The notes: generated by a model from the letters alone, not told the origin. A stretch of DNA of 64,000 nucleotides from Streptomyces sp. NBC_01471 (GCF_041438865.1 NZ_CP109450.1:806001-870000), one strand, 5' to 3'; shown: positions 37,520 through 46,824, counted from the stretch's first letter. Numbers and translations are program-made.

Positions 37520-38947
37520 ATGGCCGAGTTGACGCGACGCAGACTCCTTGGCTCAGCGGCAGGCGCGGTCGGCGGTGCGGCCGCACTGTCGCTGCTTCCG
37601 CCCAGCGTGCAGAAGGCGGTCGCGGCCGGGCCGCCGCGCCACGGCTCCCTGCGCGACATCGAACACGTCGTCATGCTGATGCAGGAGAACCGCTCGTTCG
37701 ACCACTACTTCGGCACACTGTCCGGCGTACGCGGCTTCAGCGATCCACAGGCGCAGAAGCTGGCCAACGGCAAGCCGGTCTTCTACCAGCCCGACACCGT
37801 GAATCCGAAGGGCTATCTGCTCCCGTTCCACCTGGACACGCACACGTCGAGCGCCCAGGCCATCCCGTCCACCAGCCACGCCTGGTCCGTACAGCACGAG
37901 GCGTGGAACGGCGGCCGGATGGACCAGTGGCTCCCCGCCCACCGCAAGGCCGACGGGCTCAACGGCCCCTACGTCATGGGCTACTACACGCGGGAGGACA
38001 TTCCCTTCCAGTTCGCGCTGGCGGAGACCTTCACCATCTGCGACAACTACTTCTGCTCGGTGTTCGGGCCCACCTGGCCGAACCGGCTGTACTGGATGAC
38101 GGGCACACTCGACCCGAACGGGACCCAGGGCGGCCCGATCCTGAACAACACCGCCCCCACGCCGTACCGCTGGACGACCTACGCGGAGCGGCTGCAGGCG
38201 GCGGGCGTCAGCTGGAAGGTCTACCAGCAGGACGACGACTACGGGTGCAACATGCTGGAGAACTTCCAGTCCTTCAAGGACGCCAAGCCCGGTGACGAGC
38301 TGTACGAACGCGGAGTGCGCCCGCAGCCGGAAGGCACGTTCGAGGACGACGCCCGCAACGACCGGCTGCCTGCCGTCTCCTGGATCATGCCAACGAGCTA
38401 CCAGTCCGAACACCCGGACTACCTGCCGGCGGCGGGCGCGGACTTCGTGGCTCAGAAGATCGAGGCCATCGCGTCCAATCCGAAGGTGTGGGCGAAGACC
38501 GCCTTCATCCTCAACTACGACGAGAACGACGGCCTGTTCGACCACGTGGCGCCCCCCACCCCGAAGCCCGGCACGGCGGACGAGTTCGTCCAGGGGCTGC
38601 CGATCGGCGGCGGCTTCCGGGTCCCCGCGATCATCGTGTCGCCCTGGACCGTGGGTGGCTGGGTCGCGGGCGAGCGCTTCGACCACACGTCGGCGCTCCA
38701 GTTCCTGGAGCGGTTCACTGGGGTACGGGAACCCAACATCACCCAGTGGCGCCGCCGCACCTTCGGCGATCTGACCTCGGCCTTCCGCTTCTCCGACGCC
38801 CACCGCCGCCCGCCGCACCTGCCGGAGGACACGGCTGAACAGCTGGAGCAGGCAAAGGAGGAGGTGGCCACGCTCCCGAAGCCGACACTGCCGGGCGCCG
38901 ACCAGAGCTTCCCACGACAGGAACGGGGGCACCGGCCGCGTACCTGA
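37520..38947 (+). CDS. Tat-exported phosphoesterase, phospholipase C family
   Basis: The 475-residue protein opens with a twin-arginine signal (TRRRLLGSAAGAVGG, cleavage near AVAAGPP). The mature part has the phosphoesterase entry motif MLMQENRSFDHYFGTLSGVRGF, shortened here, and LNYDENDGLFDHVAPP with metal ligands, then RVPAIIVSPW and FDHTSALQFLERF. This is the acid-phosphatase/phospholipase C (PF04185) family. An in-frame ATG six bases earlier exists, but AAGGGG is better spaced for 37520. It probably releases phosphate from phospholipids outside the cell. Confidence 0.9.
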   Translation: MAELTRRRLLGSAAGAVGGAAALSLLPPSVQKAVAAGPPRHGSLRDIEHVVMLMQENRSFDHYFGTLSGVRGFSDPQAQKLANGKPVFYQPDTVNPKGYLLPFHLDTHTSSAQAIPSTSHAWSVQHEAWNGGRMDQWLPAHRKADGLNGPYVMGYYTREDIPFQFALAETFTICDNYFCSVFGPTWPNRLYWMTGTLDPNGTQGGPILNNTAPTPYRWTTYAERLQAAGVSWKVYQQDDDYGCNMLENFQSFKDAKPGDELYERGVRPQPEGTFEDDARNDRLPAVSWIMPTSYQSEHPDYLPAAGADFVAQKIEAIASNPKVWAKTAFILNYDENDGLFDHVAPPTPKPGTADEFVQGLPIGGGFRVPAIIVSPWTVGGWVAGERFDHTSALQFLERFTGVREPNITQWRRRTFGDLTSAFRFSDAHRRPPHLPEDTAEQLEQAKEEVATLPKPTLPGADQSFPRQERGHRPRT

Positions 38948-38965
38948 GCCCCGCCGGCTGTGGCG

Positions 38966-38988
38966 CCTGCGGGCGTTCTGCCCGCAGG
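38966..38988. terminator. Hairpin between convergent genes
   Basis: CCTGCGGGC at 38966-38974 pairs with GCCCGCAGG at 38980-38988 around GTTCT. It sits between the phosphoesterase and HD-protein stops. Confidence 0.65.
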
Positions 38989-39056
38989 TGTTCCGTCGCT
39001 CGGGCCATGGGCGGGGGCCCACCCCGGCCATGGCAGCTGGGCGGACCGGGGTGGAG

Positions 39057-39575
39057 TCAGCCGAGCCCCAACAACTCCCGCATCCGCGCGTACTTGGCCG
39101 TGAGGCGTTCCCTGGTCGGTGCGTCCAGTACGGACAGCCGCCGCGGGTCGGCGTTGTGGGCGAGGTCGGCTTCCTTGATCAGCAGCGCCCCCGGCACCGC
39201 GAGGATCCGGGCCGCGTAAGCCTCCGGGCTCTCCCCCGTCCGCTTGGTCATGGCGAACACCATGTCCTTGACACCGCGCGGCAGCGGCGCCCCCTCCAGC
39301 CAGTCCGCGCTCAGCGCGTCGTCCTCGACCGAGTCGTGCAGCCAGGCCGCGGCGATCTGGTCGTCGGTGCCGCCCCGTACCGCGACTCCCTCCGCGACCG
39401 CCGCCAGGTGCACGGTGTACGGCTGCCCCGCCTTGTCGGTCTGCTCGGCGTGCACCCGGCGGGCGAGCGCCTCTACCTCGGGCAGGCTCAGGCGGCCGCC
39501 CGGCTCCCCCGAAACGGAGGACAGCGCGGCCGGTACGTCCCGGGCCGGCTGTCCGGCCCTCTCCCAGTTCCCCAT
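39057..39575 (-). CDS. HD-domain protein (guanosine polyphosphate hydrolase-like)
   Basis: The 172-residue protein has an HD-type metal site: H before TVHLAAVAEGVAV, HD in AWLHDSVEDD, and a later D in LIKEADLAHNADPRR. This arrangement matches RelA/SpoT-like HD hydrolases, without a synthetase domain. The true start is uncertain: an ATG at 39620 would add 15 residues but would touch the divergent response-regulator promoter. It converges with the phosphoesterase gene. Confidence 0.78.
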   Translation of the reverse strand: MGNWERAGQPARDVPAALSSVSGEPGGRLSLPEVEALARRVHAEQTDKAGQPYTVHLAAVAEGVAVRGGTDDQIAAAWLHDSVEDDALSADWLEGAPLPRGVKDMVFAMTKRTGESPEAYAARILAVPGALLIKEADLAHNADPRRLSVLDAPTRERLTAKYARMRELLGLG

Positions 39576-39621
39576 GCGGCCCCATGGTAGGCGGCGGCCG
39601 TCGGGGGTTTCCGAACTCATC

Positions 39622-39627
39622 TACGAT
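39622..39627 (+). promoter_or_regulatory. Probable -10 element of the response regulator
   Basis: TACGAT lies 8 bases before the GTG start at 39635. The short spacing and lack of a ribosome site suggest a leaderless transcript, common in Streptomyces. Confidence 0.5.
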
Positions 39628-39634
39628 CAGCGAC

Positions 39635-40360
39635 GTGTGCGCACATGTCATCGTCGCTGAAGACGACGAGAAACAGGCCGAGCTGGTACGCCGATACCTC
39701 GAACGCGAAGGGCACGCGGTCACCGTCGTGGGTGACGGCCTCGCTGCTCTGGAGGAGGTACGGCAGAGGACACCGGACCTCCTGGTCCTGGATGTGATGA
39801 TGCCGCGCGCCGACGGCCTGGACGTCGTACGGGTGCTGCGCGCGGAGTCACGGGAGCTGCCGGTGCTGATGCTGACGGCCCGTACCACCGAGGACGATCT
39901 GCTGCTCGGGCTCGATCTGGGCGCCGACGACTACATGACCAAGCCCTACAGCCCAAGGGAGCTGATGGCGCGGGTCCGCACCCTGCTCCGCCGCTCGCAG
40001 CGGTCCGGGGGTGCGGCGCCCGCCGCCGATCCGCTGCTGTCGGTGGGCGCGCTGGTCATCGACCCGGCGCGGCACTCGGTGTCGGTCGGCGGCCGGGAGG
40101 TCGACTGCACGCCGGGCGAGTTCCGGGTGCTGGCCGCGATGGCCGCCGAGCCCGACCGGGTCTTCACCCGGCAGCAGCTGCTGGCCGAACTGCACGGCTT
40201 CGACCGGTACATCAGCAACCGCACGGTCGACGTACACGTCATGAACCTGCGCAAGAAGATCGAGACGGCCCCGCGCAGACCGGCCCGGCTGCTCACCGTG
40301 TTCGGTGTCGGCTACAAACTGACCGATCCGGCGAAGGGCGCCCACCTTGCGTCGCAGTAA
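39635..40360 (+). CDS. OmpR-family response regulator
   Basis: The 241-residue regulator has an acidic pair at E9/D10-D11, phosphorylation site D53 in LVLDVMMPRADG, and K in YMTKPYSPREL. Its C-terminal winged helix covers about 140-235 (GEFRVLAAMAAEPDRVF and RTVDVHVMNLRKKIE, abbreviated). The GTG start at 39635 has no ribosome site. The kinase gene overlaps its last 14 bases. The pair stands upstream of a secreted protein and sortase. Confidence 0.92.
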   Translation: MCAHVIVAEDDEKQAELVRRYLEREGHAVTVVGDGLAALEEVRQRTPDLLVLDVMMPRADGLDVVRVLRAESRELPVLMLTARTTEDDLLLGLDLGADDYMTKPYSPRELMARVRTLLRRSQRSGGAAPAADPLLSVGALVIDPARHSVSVGGREVDCTPGEFRVLAAMAAEPDRVFTRQQLLAELHGFDRYISNRTVDVHVMNLRKKIETAPRRPARLLTVFGVGYKLTDPAKGAHLASQ

Positions 40361-42431
40361 GAGGCGGAGCCGGCAGCCGTCGGGGCCTTCCGGTCCCGTG
40401 GGGCAGCCGGAGCTTGTACGGCGGATCCGGCTGCCGCTGCGCAAGAGTCTGCTCGGCCGGCTCCTGGCGGTGTCGGCGCTGGTGGCAGCGTGCTCGGTGA
40501 TGGCGACCGCCTGGCTCGCCGCACAGACCACATCCGGTGCGATCAAGCAGGAGCAGGGCCAGAACCTCACCGCCGACACCCGCATCTACAACACCCTGCT
40601 CGGCTACGCGGCCGCGCATCCCCGCTGGGACGGCGTCGAGGCGACGGTGCGCGACCTGGCCCGGCAGTCCGGCCGGCGGATCGCCCTGACCACCGAGAAC
40701 CACCAACTCGTCGCCGACTCCGCGACCCAGAAGCAGCCCCCGGCGCTGCCACCCCAGGTTTCAGCGGTCGTCGACCCGCTCTCCATGGACACCACGCTGG
40801 CTGCGCGGAGTGCCACCAAGAACGACACCTCGGCCGACCGGATCGATCCACGGGCCGTCGGGCCGTTCCGGCTGCCCGCGCCGGAGCGCAGGACGCTCAG
40901 ACACGCCGCCGACCACGCCGTGGCCTGCCTCGGCAGCCTCGGGATCGCGTCGGACGTGGTGGAGGGGCCGAGTGGCCGCCCCCGTATCCAGGCGGTCGGC
41001 AACGACCCGGACCGCACCCAGGGGACCAGGTGCGAAACGGAGGCGCTGGACGCGCCCACCCCCACCGAGCAGAAGGCGCTCACCGCGCTCAACCACCTGG
41101 CGGACGCCTGCCTGGACCGCCAGCACCGCGACGCGGTTCATCTGAGCCTGAACCTCTCCTGGAACGAGGCCGCGGTGCCCGTGGCCAAGAGGGCCGCGAG
41201 CGCCGTGGCCGACCAGCCCGCTCCCATTCCCACTCCCTCTGCCGCCCAGCCCAGTCCCGTGCCACCGAGCGTCCGCAACAGCGACGACGACCGGGCCATC
41301 GCGTCCTGCGTCGGCACCGCGCGCCGCGAACAGCTCAGCTCGTACGTCGCGTCGCCCGCCCTGCTGTTCATCGGCGACCAGGGCAGGGCCACGGTCCCCG
41401 GCTTCAACCTCTCGCCGGCCAACACCGCCCGTATCGCGGGGGTCGCCGCACTCGTCCTCGCCCTCACGGTCGGCGCGTCCGTGCTCGCCGGGGCCCGGCT
41501 GGTCCGCCCGCTCCACGCGCTCACCAACGCCGCGCAGCGGATGCGGGACAGCGGAAGTTCGGAGCCGGTCGAGGTCACAACCGACAACGAGATAGGGCGA
41601 CTCGCGGCCACGTTCAACGACATGTCGGCGCACCGCGCACGTCTTGAGGAGCAGCGCAAGGCGATGGTCAGCGATGTCGCGCACGAGCTGCGCACGCCGC
41701 TCAGCAATATCCGCGGCTGGCTGGAGGCCGCACAGGACGGCCTGGCCGAACCGGATCCCGCCTTCGTCTCCTCGCTCCTGGAGGAGGCCGTGCAGCTGCA
41801 GCACATCATCGACGACCTCCAGGACCTCTCGGCTGCCGACGCGGGGGCGCTGCGGCTGCACGTGGAGCCGGTACGGATCCAGGACCTGCTGGGCCAGGTC
41901 GCGTCGGCCCACCAGGCGCGCGCGGAGACCGCGGGGGTGACGCTGACAGTGAGCGGCGCCCCACCGGCAGCCCCCGCGCTGGTCCTGGCGGCCGACCCGG
42001 TCCGGCTGCGGCAGGCGGTGGGCAATCTGGTCTCCAACGCGGTGCGCCACACACCGGCGGGCGGACAGGTCACGCTGCGGGTACGGGGCGGTACGCCCGG
42101 TCAGGCCGCGGGCCGGGCCGCCGAGGCGGCCTTCACGGAGGCCGTGTTGGAGGTGGCCGACACCGGCACCGGCATCCCCGCCGAGTACCTTCCGTACGTC
42201 TTCGACCGCTTCTGGCGTGCCGAGAAGTCACGTAATCGCCGCACGGGCGGCAGCGGCCTGGGCCTGGCGATCGTCCGCAAACTCGCCGAGGCGCACGGCG
42301 GCACCGTGAGTGCGGCCAGTACGGAGGGGGAGGGCTCGGTCTTCACCCTCAGACTGCCGCTGCGACGACCGGAGCCGGCAACGGACAGGGACGAGCCGGC
42401 GGCCGGGGGGAACGCAGAGCCCGGCGGCTGA
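40347..42431 (+). CDS. Sensor histidine kinase (HAMP-HisKA)
   Basis: The 694-residue kinase has TM1 at about 35-60, a large extracellular sensor of nearly 300 residues (with four cysteines and a PxPxP-rich end), TM2 at about 358-385, HAMP to about 435, HisKA with H446 in DVAHELRTPL, and an ATPase with N box NLVSNAVRHTP and GSGLGLAIVRKL. The start is TTG at 40347, inside the regulator gene. The extracellular domain is not recognised. Confidence 0.92.
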   Translation: MRRSKRRSRQPSGPSGPVGQPELVRRIRLPLRKSLLGRLLAVSALVAACSVMATAWLAAQTTSGAIKQEQGQNLTADTRIYNTLLGYAAAHPRWDGVEATVRDLARQSGRRIALTTENHQLVADSATQKQPPALPPQVSAVVDPLSMDTTLAARSATKNDTSADRIDPRAVGPFRLPAPERRTLRHAADHAVACLGSLGIASDVVEGPSGRPRIQAVGNDPDRTQGTRCETEALDAPTPTEQKALTALNHLADACLDRQHRDAVHLSLNLSWNEAAVPVAKRAASAVADQPAPIPTPSAAQPSPVPPSVRNSDDDRAIASCVGTARREQLSSYVASPALLFIGDQGRATVPGFNLSPANTARIAGVAALVLALTVGASVLAGARLVRPLHALTNAAQRMRDSGSSEPVEVTTDNEIGRLAATFNDMSAHRARLEEQRKAMVSDVAHELRTPLSNIRGWLEAAQDGLAEPDPAFVSSLLEEAVQLQHIIDDLQDLSAADAGALRLHVEPVRIQDLLGQVASAHQARAETAGVTLTVSGAPPAAPALVLAADPVRLRQAVGNLVSNAVRHTPAGGQVTLRVRGGTPGQAAGRAAEAAFTEAVLEVADTGTGIPAEYLPYVFDRFWRAEKSRNRRTGGSGLGLAIVRKLAEAHGGTVSAASTEGEGSVFTLRLPLRRPEPATDRDEPAAGGNAEPGG

Positions 42432-42575
42432 AACCTCGGCGCCCTCGCCCTGATCCCATGACCACAGCGTCCTGACAGCTTCCTCATAACTGCTTGCCAG
42501 TCTGTCGCTGTGCCCGGCGCCTGCTGCGAACCGCAACCAGGAATCACCAAGGCCGGGCTGGAACTGGAGCTGTTC

Positions 42576-43043
42576 ATGTCCCCACGTCTGTCCCTGCGTA
42601 CCGCTTTGCTCGCCGCCGTAGCGGTCGGCACGGTGATCGTCCCGTCGACCGCCGCCTTCGCGTCCGACAGCCCCAAGCCCGTCGCCCCCAAGGCCGAGCC
42701 GTCCGCGGCGCCGTCCGCCGGCAAGGCCAAGTCCAAGCAGCCGACCGTGGTCCCCTCCGCCCGCAGGGCCGAGGCAGCCAAGCGGGCCGCGCAGGCCCCG
42801 CAGGGCGCCGTGGCCGCGGGCGACAAGCCCGCCCCGGCGCCCCGGCCCGCCACGCGTGTCCCGAGCGCCCGGGCCGCCCAGCCGGTCGTCGCCCCGCGCG
42901 GCGCCGTCGCCGCGGGTGAGCGCCCGGCCGGGACCGGCAGCGACACCACCGCCCTGATCGGCTCGGCCGCCGGGGCCGTCCTTCTCGCGGGCGCCGGCAC
43001 GGTCGTGCTGCGCCGCCGCTCCGCCGCACAGCGCAACGGCTGA
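42576..43043 (+). CDS. Small secreted cell-wall protein, probable sortase substrate
   Basis: The 155-residue protein has a signal peptide (LRTALLAAVAVGTVIVPSTAAFA, cleaved near residue 31), a low-complexity Pro/Ala/Lys region, and a C-terminal sorting-like end: PAGTGSDTTALIGSAAG, a hydrophobic stretch, then RRRSAAQ. The motif is not a classic LPxTG or LAxTG. A class F sortase gene starts 133 bases later, so this is likely its partner. Its function is otherwise unknown. Confidence 0.7.
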   Translation: MSPRLSLRTALLAAVAVGTVIVPSTAAFASDSPKPVAPKAEPSAAPSAGKAKSKQPTVVPSARRAEAAKRAAQAPQGAVAAGDKPAPAPRPATRVPSARAAQPVVAPRGAVAAGERPAGTGSDTTALIGSAAGAVLLAGAGTVVLRRRSAAQRNG

Positions 43044-43176
43044 CACACCCCCAGCAGTGGCGCCGTCCGTCACCGGGCGGCGCCACTGCCTGCGTCTCGC
43101 GTCCTCACCCGTGTCCGCCGTGTACTCAGTCAGCCCCACGCTTCTCTCCCGTAGCCCTGAACGTCCTGGAGCCCTC

Positions 43177-43833
43177 ATGCCCCGTACGCACCAGCCGATA
43201 TGGCGATCCGCCGCACTGCCCGCAGCAGCCGTCTGCCTCACCCTGGCGGCGCTCACGGGCTGTTCGTCCGGGTCCTCGGACTCAGCGGGGCACAAGCCCG
43301 CCGGCACGGCGAGTACGGCGTCGGGCTCCGACGCCGGCAAGAGCACCGAGACCGATACCAAAACAGACACGAAGACGGACACGAAGCAGCCCGCGCCCCC
43401 GACGGATGTGTCGATCCCGTCGATCGGGGTGACCAGTTCGCTGCTGCGGCTCGGACTCAACGCGGACCGCACGGTCGAGGTCCCGCCGGCGGACAAGGGC
43501 ATGACGGCCGGCTGGTACACGGGGAGCGCCACCCCCGGCGAAAAGGGCGCCGCCGTACTGATCGGCCACAACGACACCCGCTTCGGCAAAGCCGTCTTCC
43601 ACGACCTCAGGAAGATCCACAAGGGCGCGGACATCGCCGTCCGCAACACGCTCGGAAAGACAGCCCACTTCACGGTCACCGGCACGGAGAGCGTCAGCAA
43701 GAAGACGTTCCCGACCGACAAGGTCTACGGCAAGACCACGGACCGCGCCCTGCGCCTGATCACATGCGACGGATCGTTCGACGCGCAGGGACACCCGGTG
43801 AACAACCTGATCGTCTACGCCACCTTGCGCTGA
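43177..43833 (+). CDS. Class F sortase, probable lipoprotein
   Basis: The 218-residue sortase has a lipobox LTGC (C29) after a short signal, a Thr/Lys/Asp-rich spacer with TDTKTDTKTDTK, and a sortase barrel with H131 in LIGHNDT and catalytic C197 in LRLITCDGSFD. The Arg that follows in many sortases is not at its usual place: the sequence reads GHPVNNLIVYA. A terminator hairpin follows. It most likely anchors the preceding protein. Confidence 0.88.
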   Translation: MPRTHQPIWRSAALPAAAVCLTLAALTGCSSGSSDSAGHKPAGTASTASGSDAGKSTETDTKTDTKTDTKQPAPPTDVSIPSIGVTSSLLRLGLNADRTVEVPPADKGMTAGWYTGSATPGEKGAAVLIGHNDTRFGKAVFHDLRKIHKGADIAVRNTLGKTAHFTVTGTESVSKKTFPTDKVYGKTTDRALRLITCDGSFDAQGHPVNNLIVYATLR

Positions 43834-43907
43834 CGGGACCATTGACGGAGCCCGCCGACCGAGTCCGCTGCAGGAGCTCGCCGACCGGGCCCGTACAGCA
43901 CGCACGA

Positions 43908-43955
43908 GAGAGGGGCCCGCTGCTCGCCATGGGTGCGAGACAGCGGGCCCCTCTC
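43908..43955 (+). terminator. Long hairpin after the sortase gene
   Basis: The arms 43908-43922 (GAGAGGGGCCCGCTG) and 43941-43955 are exact complements. The loop contains a further CTCGC/GCGAG pairing, giving a stem of about 20 pairs. Confidence 0.8.
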
Positions 43956-44105
43956 GGCGTCGTTGCCAGGTGGGGCCAGGACCACCAGAAATCCCGGGCG
44001 CTTTATCTTCTCTATACAAAACACGCAAACAGGGGCAAACTGGAACGTGCGCGGCTTGGCCGTGCACACGCGGTCGGACTTGCAGCGAAGAAGGAGGCGA
44101 GTCGC

Positions 44106-44615
44106 ATGGCCGACGTCTCACACACAAGAGGCGATCTAGCAACCCACCCCGACGTCCCCGAAATGCGGGCTCGGTACGACCGAATGCTCGGCGGGCGCGA
44201 TGTGGCGCTCGTGGACGGGCCGGTGTTTCTCGTCGGTGTGTACTGCGCGGTGTCCGCGTGGGTGATCCACTTCTCGAGCACCCAGTCGGCGCTGACGACG
44301 CACAACCTCATCATGGGCATCGCGATTGCCCTGCTGGGTCTCGGGTTCACCATCATGCCGGAGCGGATGTACGGCCTCAGCTGGGCCATGGTCGTGATGG
44401 GCGCCTGGCTGGTCGTTGCCCCATGGATCGTGGGCAGCCATCCGGACAAGGGGATCATCTGGAGCAACGCGGTCATCGGTGGCGTCACCGCCCTACTCGG
44501 TTTGGTGTGCACCGTAGTAGCGGCCAAACGCAGTCGCACCGCCCACGCCCGCGCCGTGAGTTCCGGCGGAGCGAGCCGCCTCAGTCGCGCAGGCCGACCC
44601 GACCGCACCGACTGA
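44106..44615 (+). CDS. SPW-repeat membrane protein
   Basis: The 169-residue protein has two SPW-type repeats, each a pair of membrane helices: around SAWVIHFSS (about residues 53-61) and VAPWIVGSHPD (near 105). Helices lie at about 38-56, 62-80, 88-106 and 118-136. The ATG at 44106 follows AAGGAGG. SPW proteins are of unknown function in actinobacteria. It precedes the tRNA terminator palindrome. Confidence 0.85.
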   Translation: MADVSHTRGDLATHPDVPEMRARYDRMLGGRDVALVDGPVFLVGVYCAVSAWVIHFSSTQSALTTHNLIMGIAIALLGLGFTIMPERMYGLSWAMVVMGAWLVVAPWIVGSHPDKGIIWSNAVIGGVTALLGLVCTVVAAKRSRTAHARAVSSGGASRLSRAGRPDRTD

Positions 44616-44632
44616 TGTGACGTCCAGGAAGA

Positions 44633-44686
44633 ACAAGAGACGGGTGGTGCGGACCGGATATCCGGTCCGCACCACCCGTCTCTTGT
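44633..44686. terminator. 54-base perfect palindrome between SPW gene and tRNA-Leu
   Basis: The sequence 44633-44686 is fully self-complementary, with two 27-base arms and no spacer. It starts ACAAGAGACGGGTGG and ends CCACCCGTCTCTTGT. It sits between a plus-strand gene end and a minus-strand tRNA end, so a bidirectional terminator is the simplest reading. Confidence 0.85.
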
Positions 44687-44696
44687 CTGTTCGAAG

Positions 44697-44781
44697 TGTC
44701 CGAGGGGGGACTTGAACCCCCACGCCCGATAAAGGGCACTAGCACCTCAAGCTAGCGCGTCTGCCATTCCGCCACCCGGAC
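44697..44781 (-). tRNA. tRNA-Leu (anticodon GAG)
   Basis: The minus strand folds as a long-variable-arm tRNA: acceptor GTCCGGG with CTCGGAC, anticodon stem CTAGC/GCTAG around loop TTGAGGT (anticodon GAG), a variable arm, and GGTTCAAGTC as the T loop. The CCA end is not encoded. GAG reads CTC/CTT codons. Confidence 0.93.
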
Positions 44782-45011
44782 AAGGTGTCTGTCGGCCACG
44801 GCTTTGTTCCCCGCGGCGACAAGGACAACAATACCAGGGGTTCGCGGTCGCCTTCACCCGTGTTTACCGTGGTCAGCGGCTGGCCCCGGACGGCCGCCGG
44901 GGTGCTTCGGCCCCGTGTTCCCGGCGGCGGTACCACGCGTAGCCGAGCGCGCACGGCCAGTCCCCGGCGCCGTCGTACGGGGGCCAGTTCCCGGCACCGT
45001 CTGCCGGGCCG

Positions 45012-46553
45012 TCACGGCATGAGCTGGTACTCCGGGAAGTTGCCCGGCGCCCTCTCCCCCGCCGGCCCCTCCGTCACCGCGTGGACCAGCAGTTCGCCGC
45101 CCACGAAGGCGCCGCGCCACGACGCGCCGTGGCCGCCGAAGAGTTCGTCGCGGTCGCCGCGCGACCGGGGCTTGGAGTTGCCGACCTTGAAGGCCCGGAT
45201 CTGCGGGGCCAGCCGGTCGTACGTCTTCGGGTCGTCCGTCGACAGGGTGGCGACCAGTGCCCCGTTGGAGGCGTTCATGGCGGCCAGCAGTTCTGCCTCG
45301 GTATCGACCAGCACGATCGTGTCGACCGGGCCGAAGGGCTCCGCGTGGAAGAGCGGGGAGGACGGCGGCGGATTGAGCAGCGTGACCGGCGGCAGGTAGG
45401 CACCGGTGTCCTGCCCGGCCAGGAAGCGGCCCTCCGCGAGGCTTCCCCGGTACAGCGGGATCGCACCGCGGTCGATGGCCTCGGCCACCTGACCGTCCAG
45501 TTCCTTGGCCTTGGCCGAGTTGATCAGCGGCCCGAAATCCAGCTCCGGGAAGGGATCGGACGGGTTCTCCACGGCCAGCGGGTGGCCCGTACGGATGGAG
45601 CGCACGGCGGGCAGGTACGCCGCCAGGAACGCGTCGAACGCGCTGCGCTGGACCACGAACCTGGGATAGGCCGTGCAGCGCTGCTTCCCGTAGTCGAAGA
45701 GCTTGGGGATCACCGCGGAAAGTGCGGGCCAGTCCGTGAAGTTCCAGAAGCCCCAGGTGTTGAGTCCCTCCTGTTCGAGGATGTGCCGCTTGCCGAGGTC
45801 GGCCACGGCGGTGGCGATCCTCGCCCCGGTGTCCCGGCCGCCCACGAACGAGACGCAGCCGATCTCCGGGGAGCGGACCAGGGCCTCGGAGAGTTCGCCG
45901 CCGCTGCCGCTGACCAGGGTGACCGGGATGCCCTCGCGGGCCGCGAGTGCGCACGCCAGCGTCAGACAGGCGACACCGCCGTCGGTCGGGGCCTTGGCGA
46001 TGACCGCGTTCCCGGCCAGGGCCTGCACCAGCATCGCGTGGACCAGCACCGACATCGGATAGTTCCAGCTCGCGATGTTGGAGACCGGGCCTTCGAGCGG
46101 GGTACGGCCCGCGACCATCGCCTCGATGCCTTCCGCGTACCAGCGCACACCGTCGATGGCGCGGTCGACATCGGCCGTGGCCAGCCGCCAGGGCTTGCCG
46201 ATCTCCCAGACCAGGAGGAGCGCCATCAGCTCGCGGTGCTCGGTGAGCGCGTCGAGCGTGGCGCAGACCCGGGCCCGGCGCTCGGGCAGCGGGACGTGGC
46301 GCCAGGCGCGGTGCTGGTCGAGGGAGGCGCGTACGGCCTGCTGGGCGGTGGGGGCGTCCAGGCGCGGCGGGCCCGCGATGCGGCTGCCGTCGACCGGACT
46401 GGTCGCGGGCAGCACGCGCCCGTCGGCCTGCCACGCACCGTTCCAGAGGTTCAGTACACGGTCGTCCCTGAACGCCTCGGGTGCCACGTCGCGGCAGCGC
46501 TGCCAGGCGTCGGCCCAGGAGGTTCCGGACTTGAGGGTGAGGGTGGGCGCCAT
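45012..46553 (-). CDS. Aldehyde dehydrogenase family protein
   Basis: The 513-residue ALDH-fold enzyme has the NAD-binding NIASWNYPMSVL region, SFVGGRDTGARIA, and catalytic C293 in GKQRCTAYPR. The C-terminal half has PEFGPV-like AEPFGPVDTIVLVD. The ATG at 46553 follows GGAG. The overall length and the LEQEGLN glutamate loop place it away from classic betaine or succinate-semialdehyde forms; the substrate is unknown. It precedes tRNA-Leu. Confidence 0.85.
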   Translation of the reverse strand: MAPTLTLKSGTSWADAWQRCRDVAPEAFRDDRVLNLWNGAWQADGRVLPATSPVDGSRIAGPPRLDAPTAQQAVRASLDQHRAWRHVPLPERRARVCATLDALTEHRELMALLLVWEIGKPWRLATADVDRAIDGVRWYAEGIEAMVAGRTPLEGPVSNIASWNYPMSVLVHAMLVQALAGNAVIAKAPTDGGVACLTLACALAAREGIPVTLVSGSGGELSEALVRSPEIGCVSFVGGRDTGARIATAVADLGKRHILEQEGLNTWGFWNFTDWPALSAVIPKLFDYGKQRCTAYPRFVVQRSAFDAFLAAYLPAVRSIRTGHPLAVENPSDPFPELDFGPLINSAKAKELDGQVAEAIDRGAIPLYRGSLAEGRFLAGQDTGAYLPPVTLLNPPPSSPLFHAEPFGPVDTIVLVDTEAELLAAMNASNGALVATLSTDDPKTYDRLAPQIRAFKVGNSKPRSRGDRDELFGGHGASWRGAFVGGELLVHAVTEGPAGERAPGNFPEYQLMP

Positions 46554-46824
46554 CGGTGGGTCTCCGCTCAGCTGGGGCGGGGCATGTGGTGGCATTCCTG
46601 GCACGCGACCCGGCGCGCGGAAGACCGCCCTCTCGGCCCGGACCCGGCGGGCCGGACTTGCCGGGCTGGGCTTACGGGTCCGTCACGCCGGGACGGTCGG
46701 GTCCGATGACACGGGTGCCCGTTCTGTGAGCGTACGCCGCGAGGACCACCACGTCGTGTGCAGATCACCACGGCGAGTGACGCCACCGGGGCGTCGACCG
46801 CCACCCCACCGTGCACCCGGGCGA

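Noticed and set aside
43200..44615. A long frame through the sortase into the SPW protein
   Set aside because: It is out of frame with the sortase and crosses its terminator hairpin. The SPW gene starts at the ATG at 44106 with AAGGAGG.
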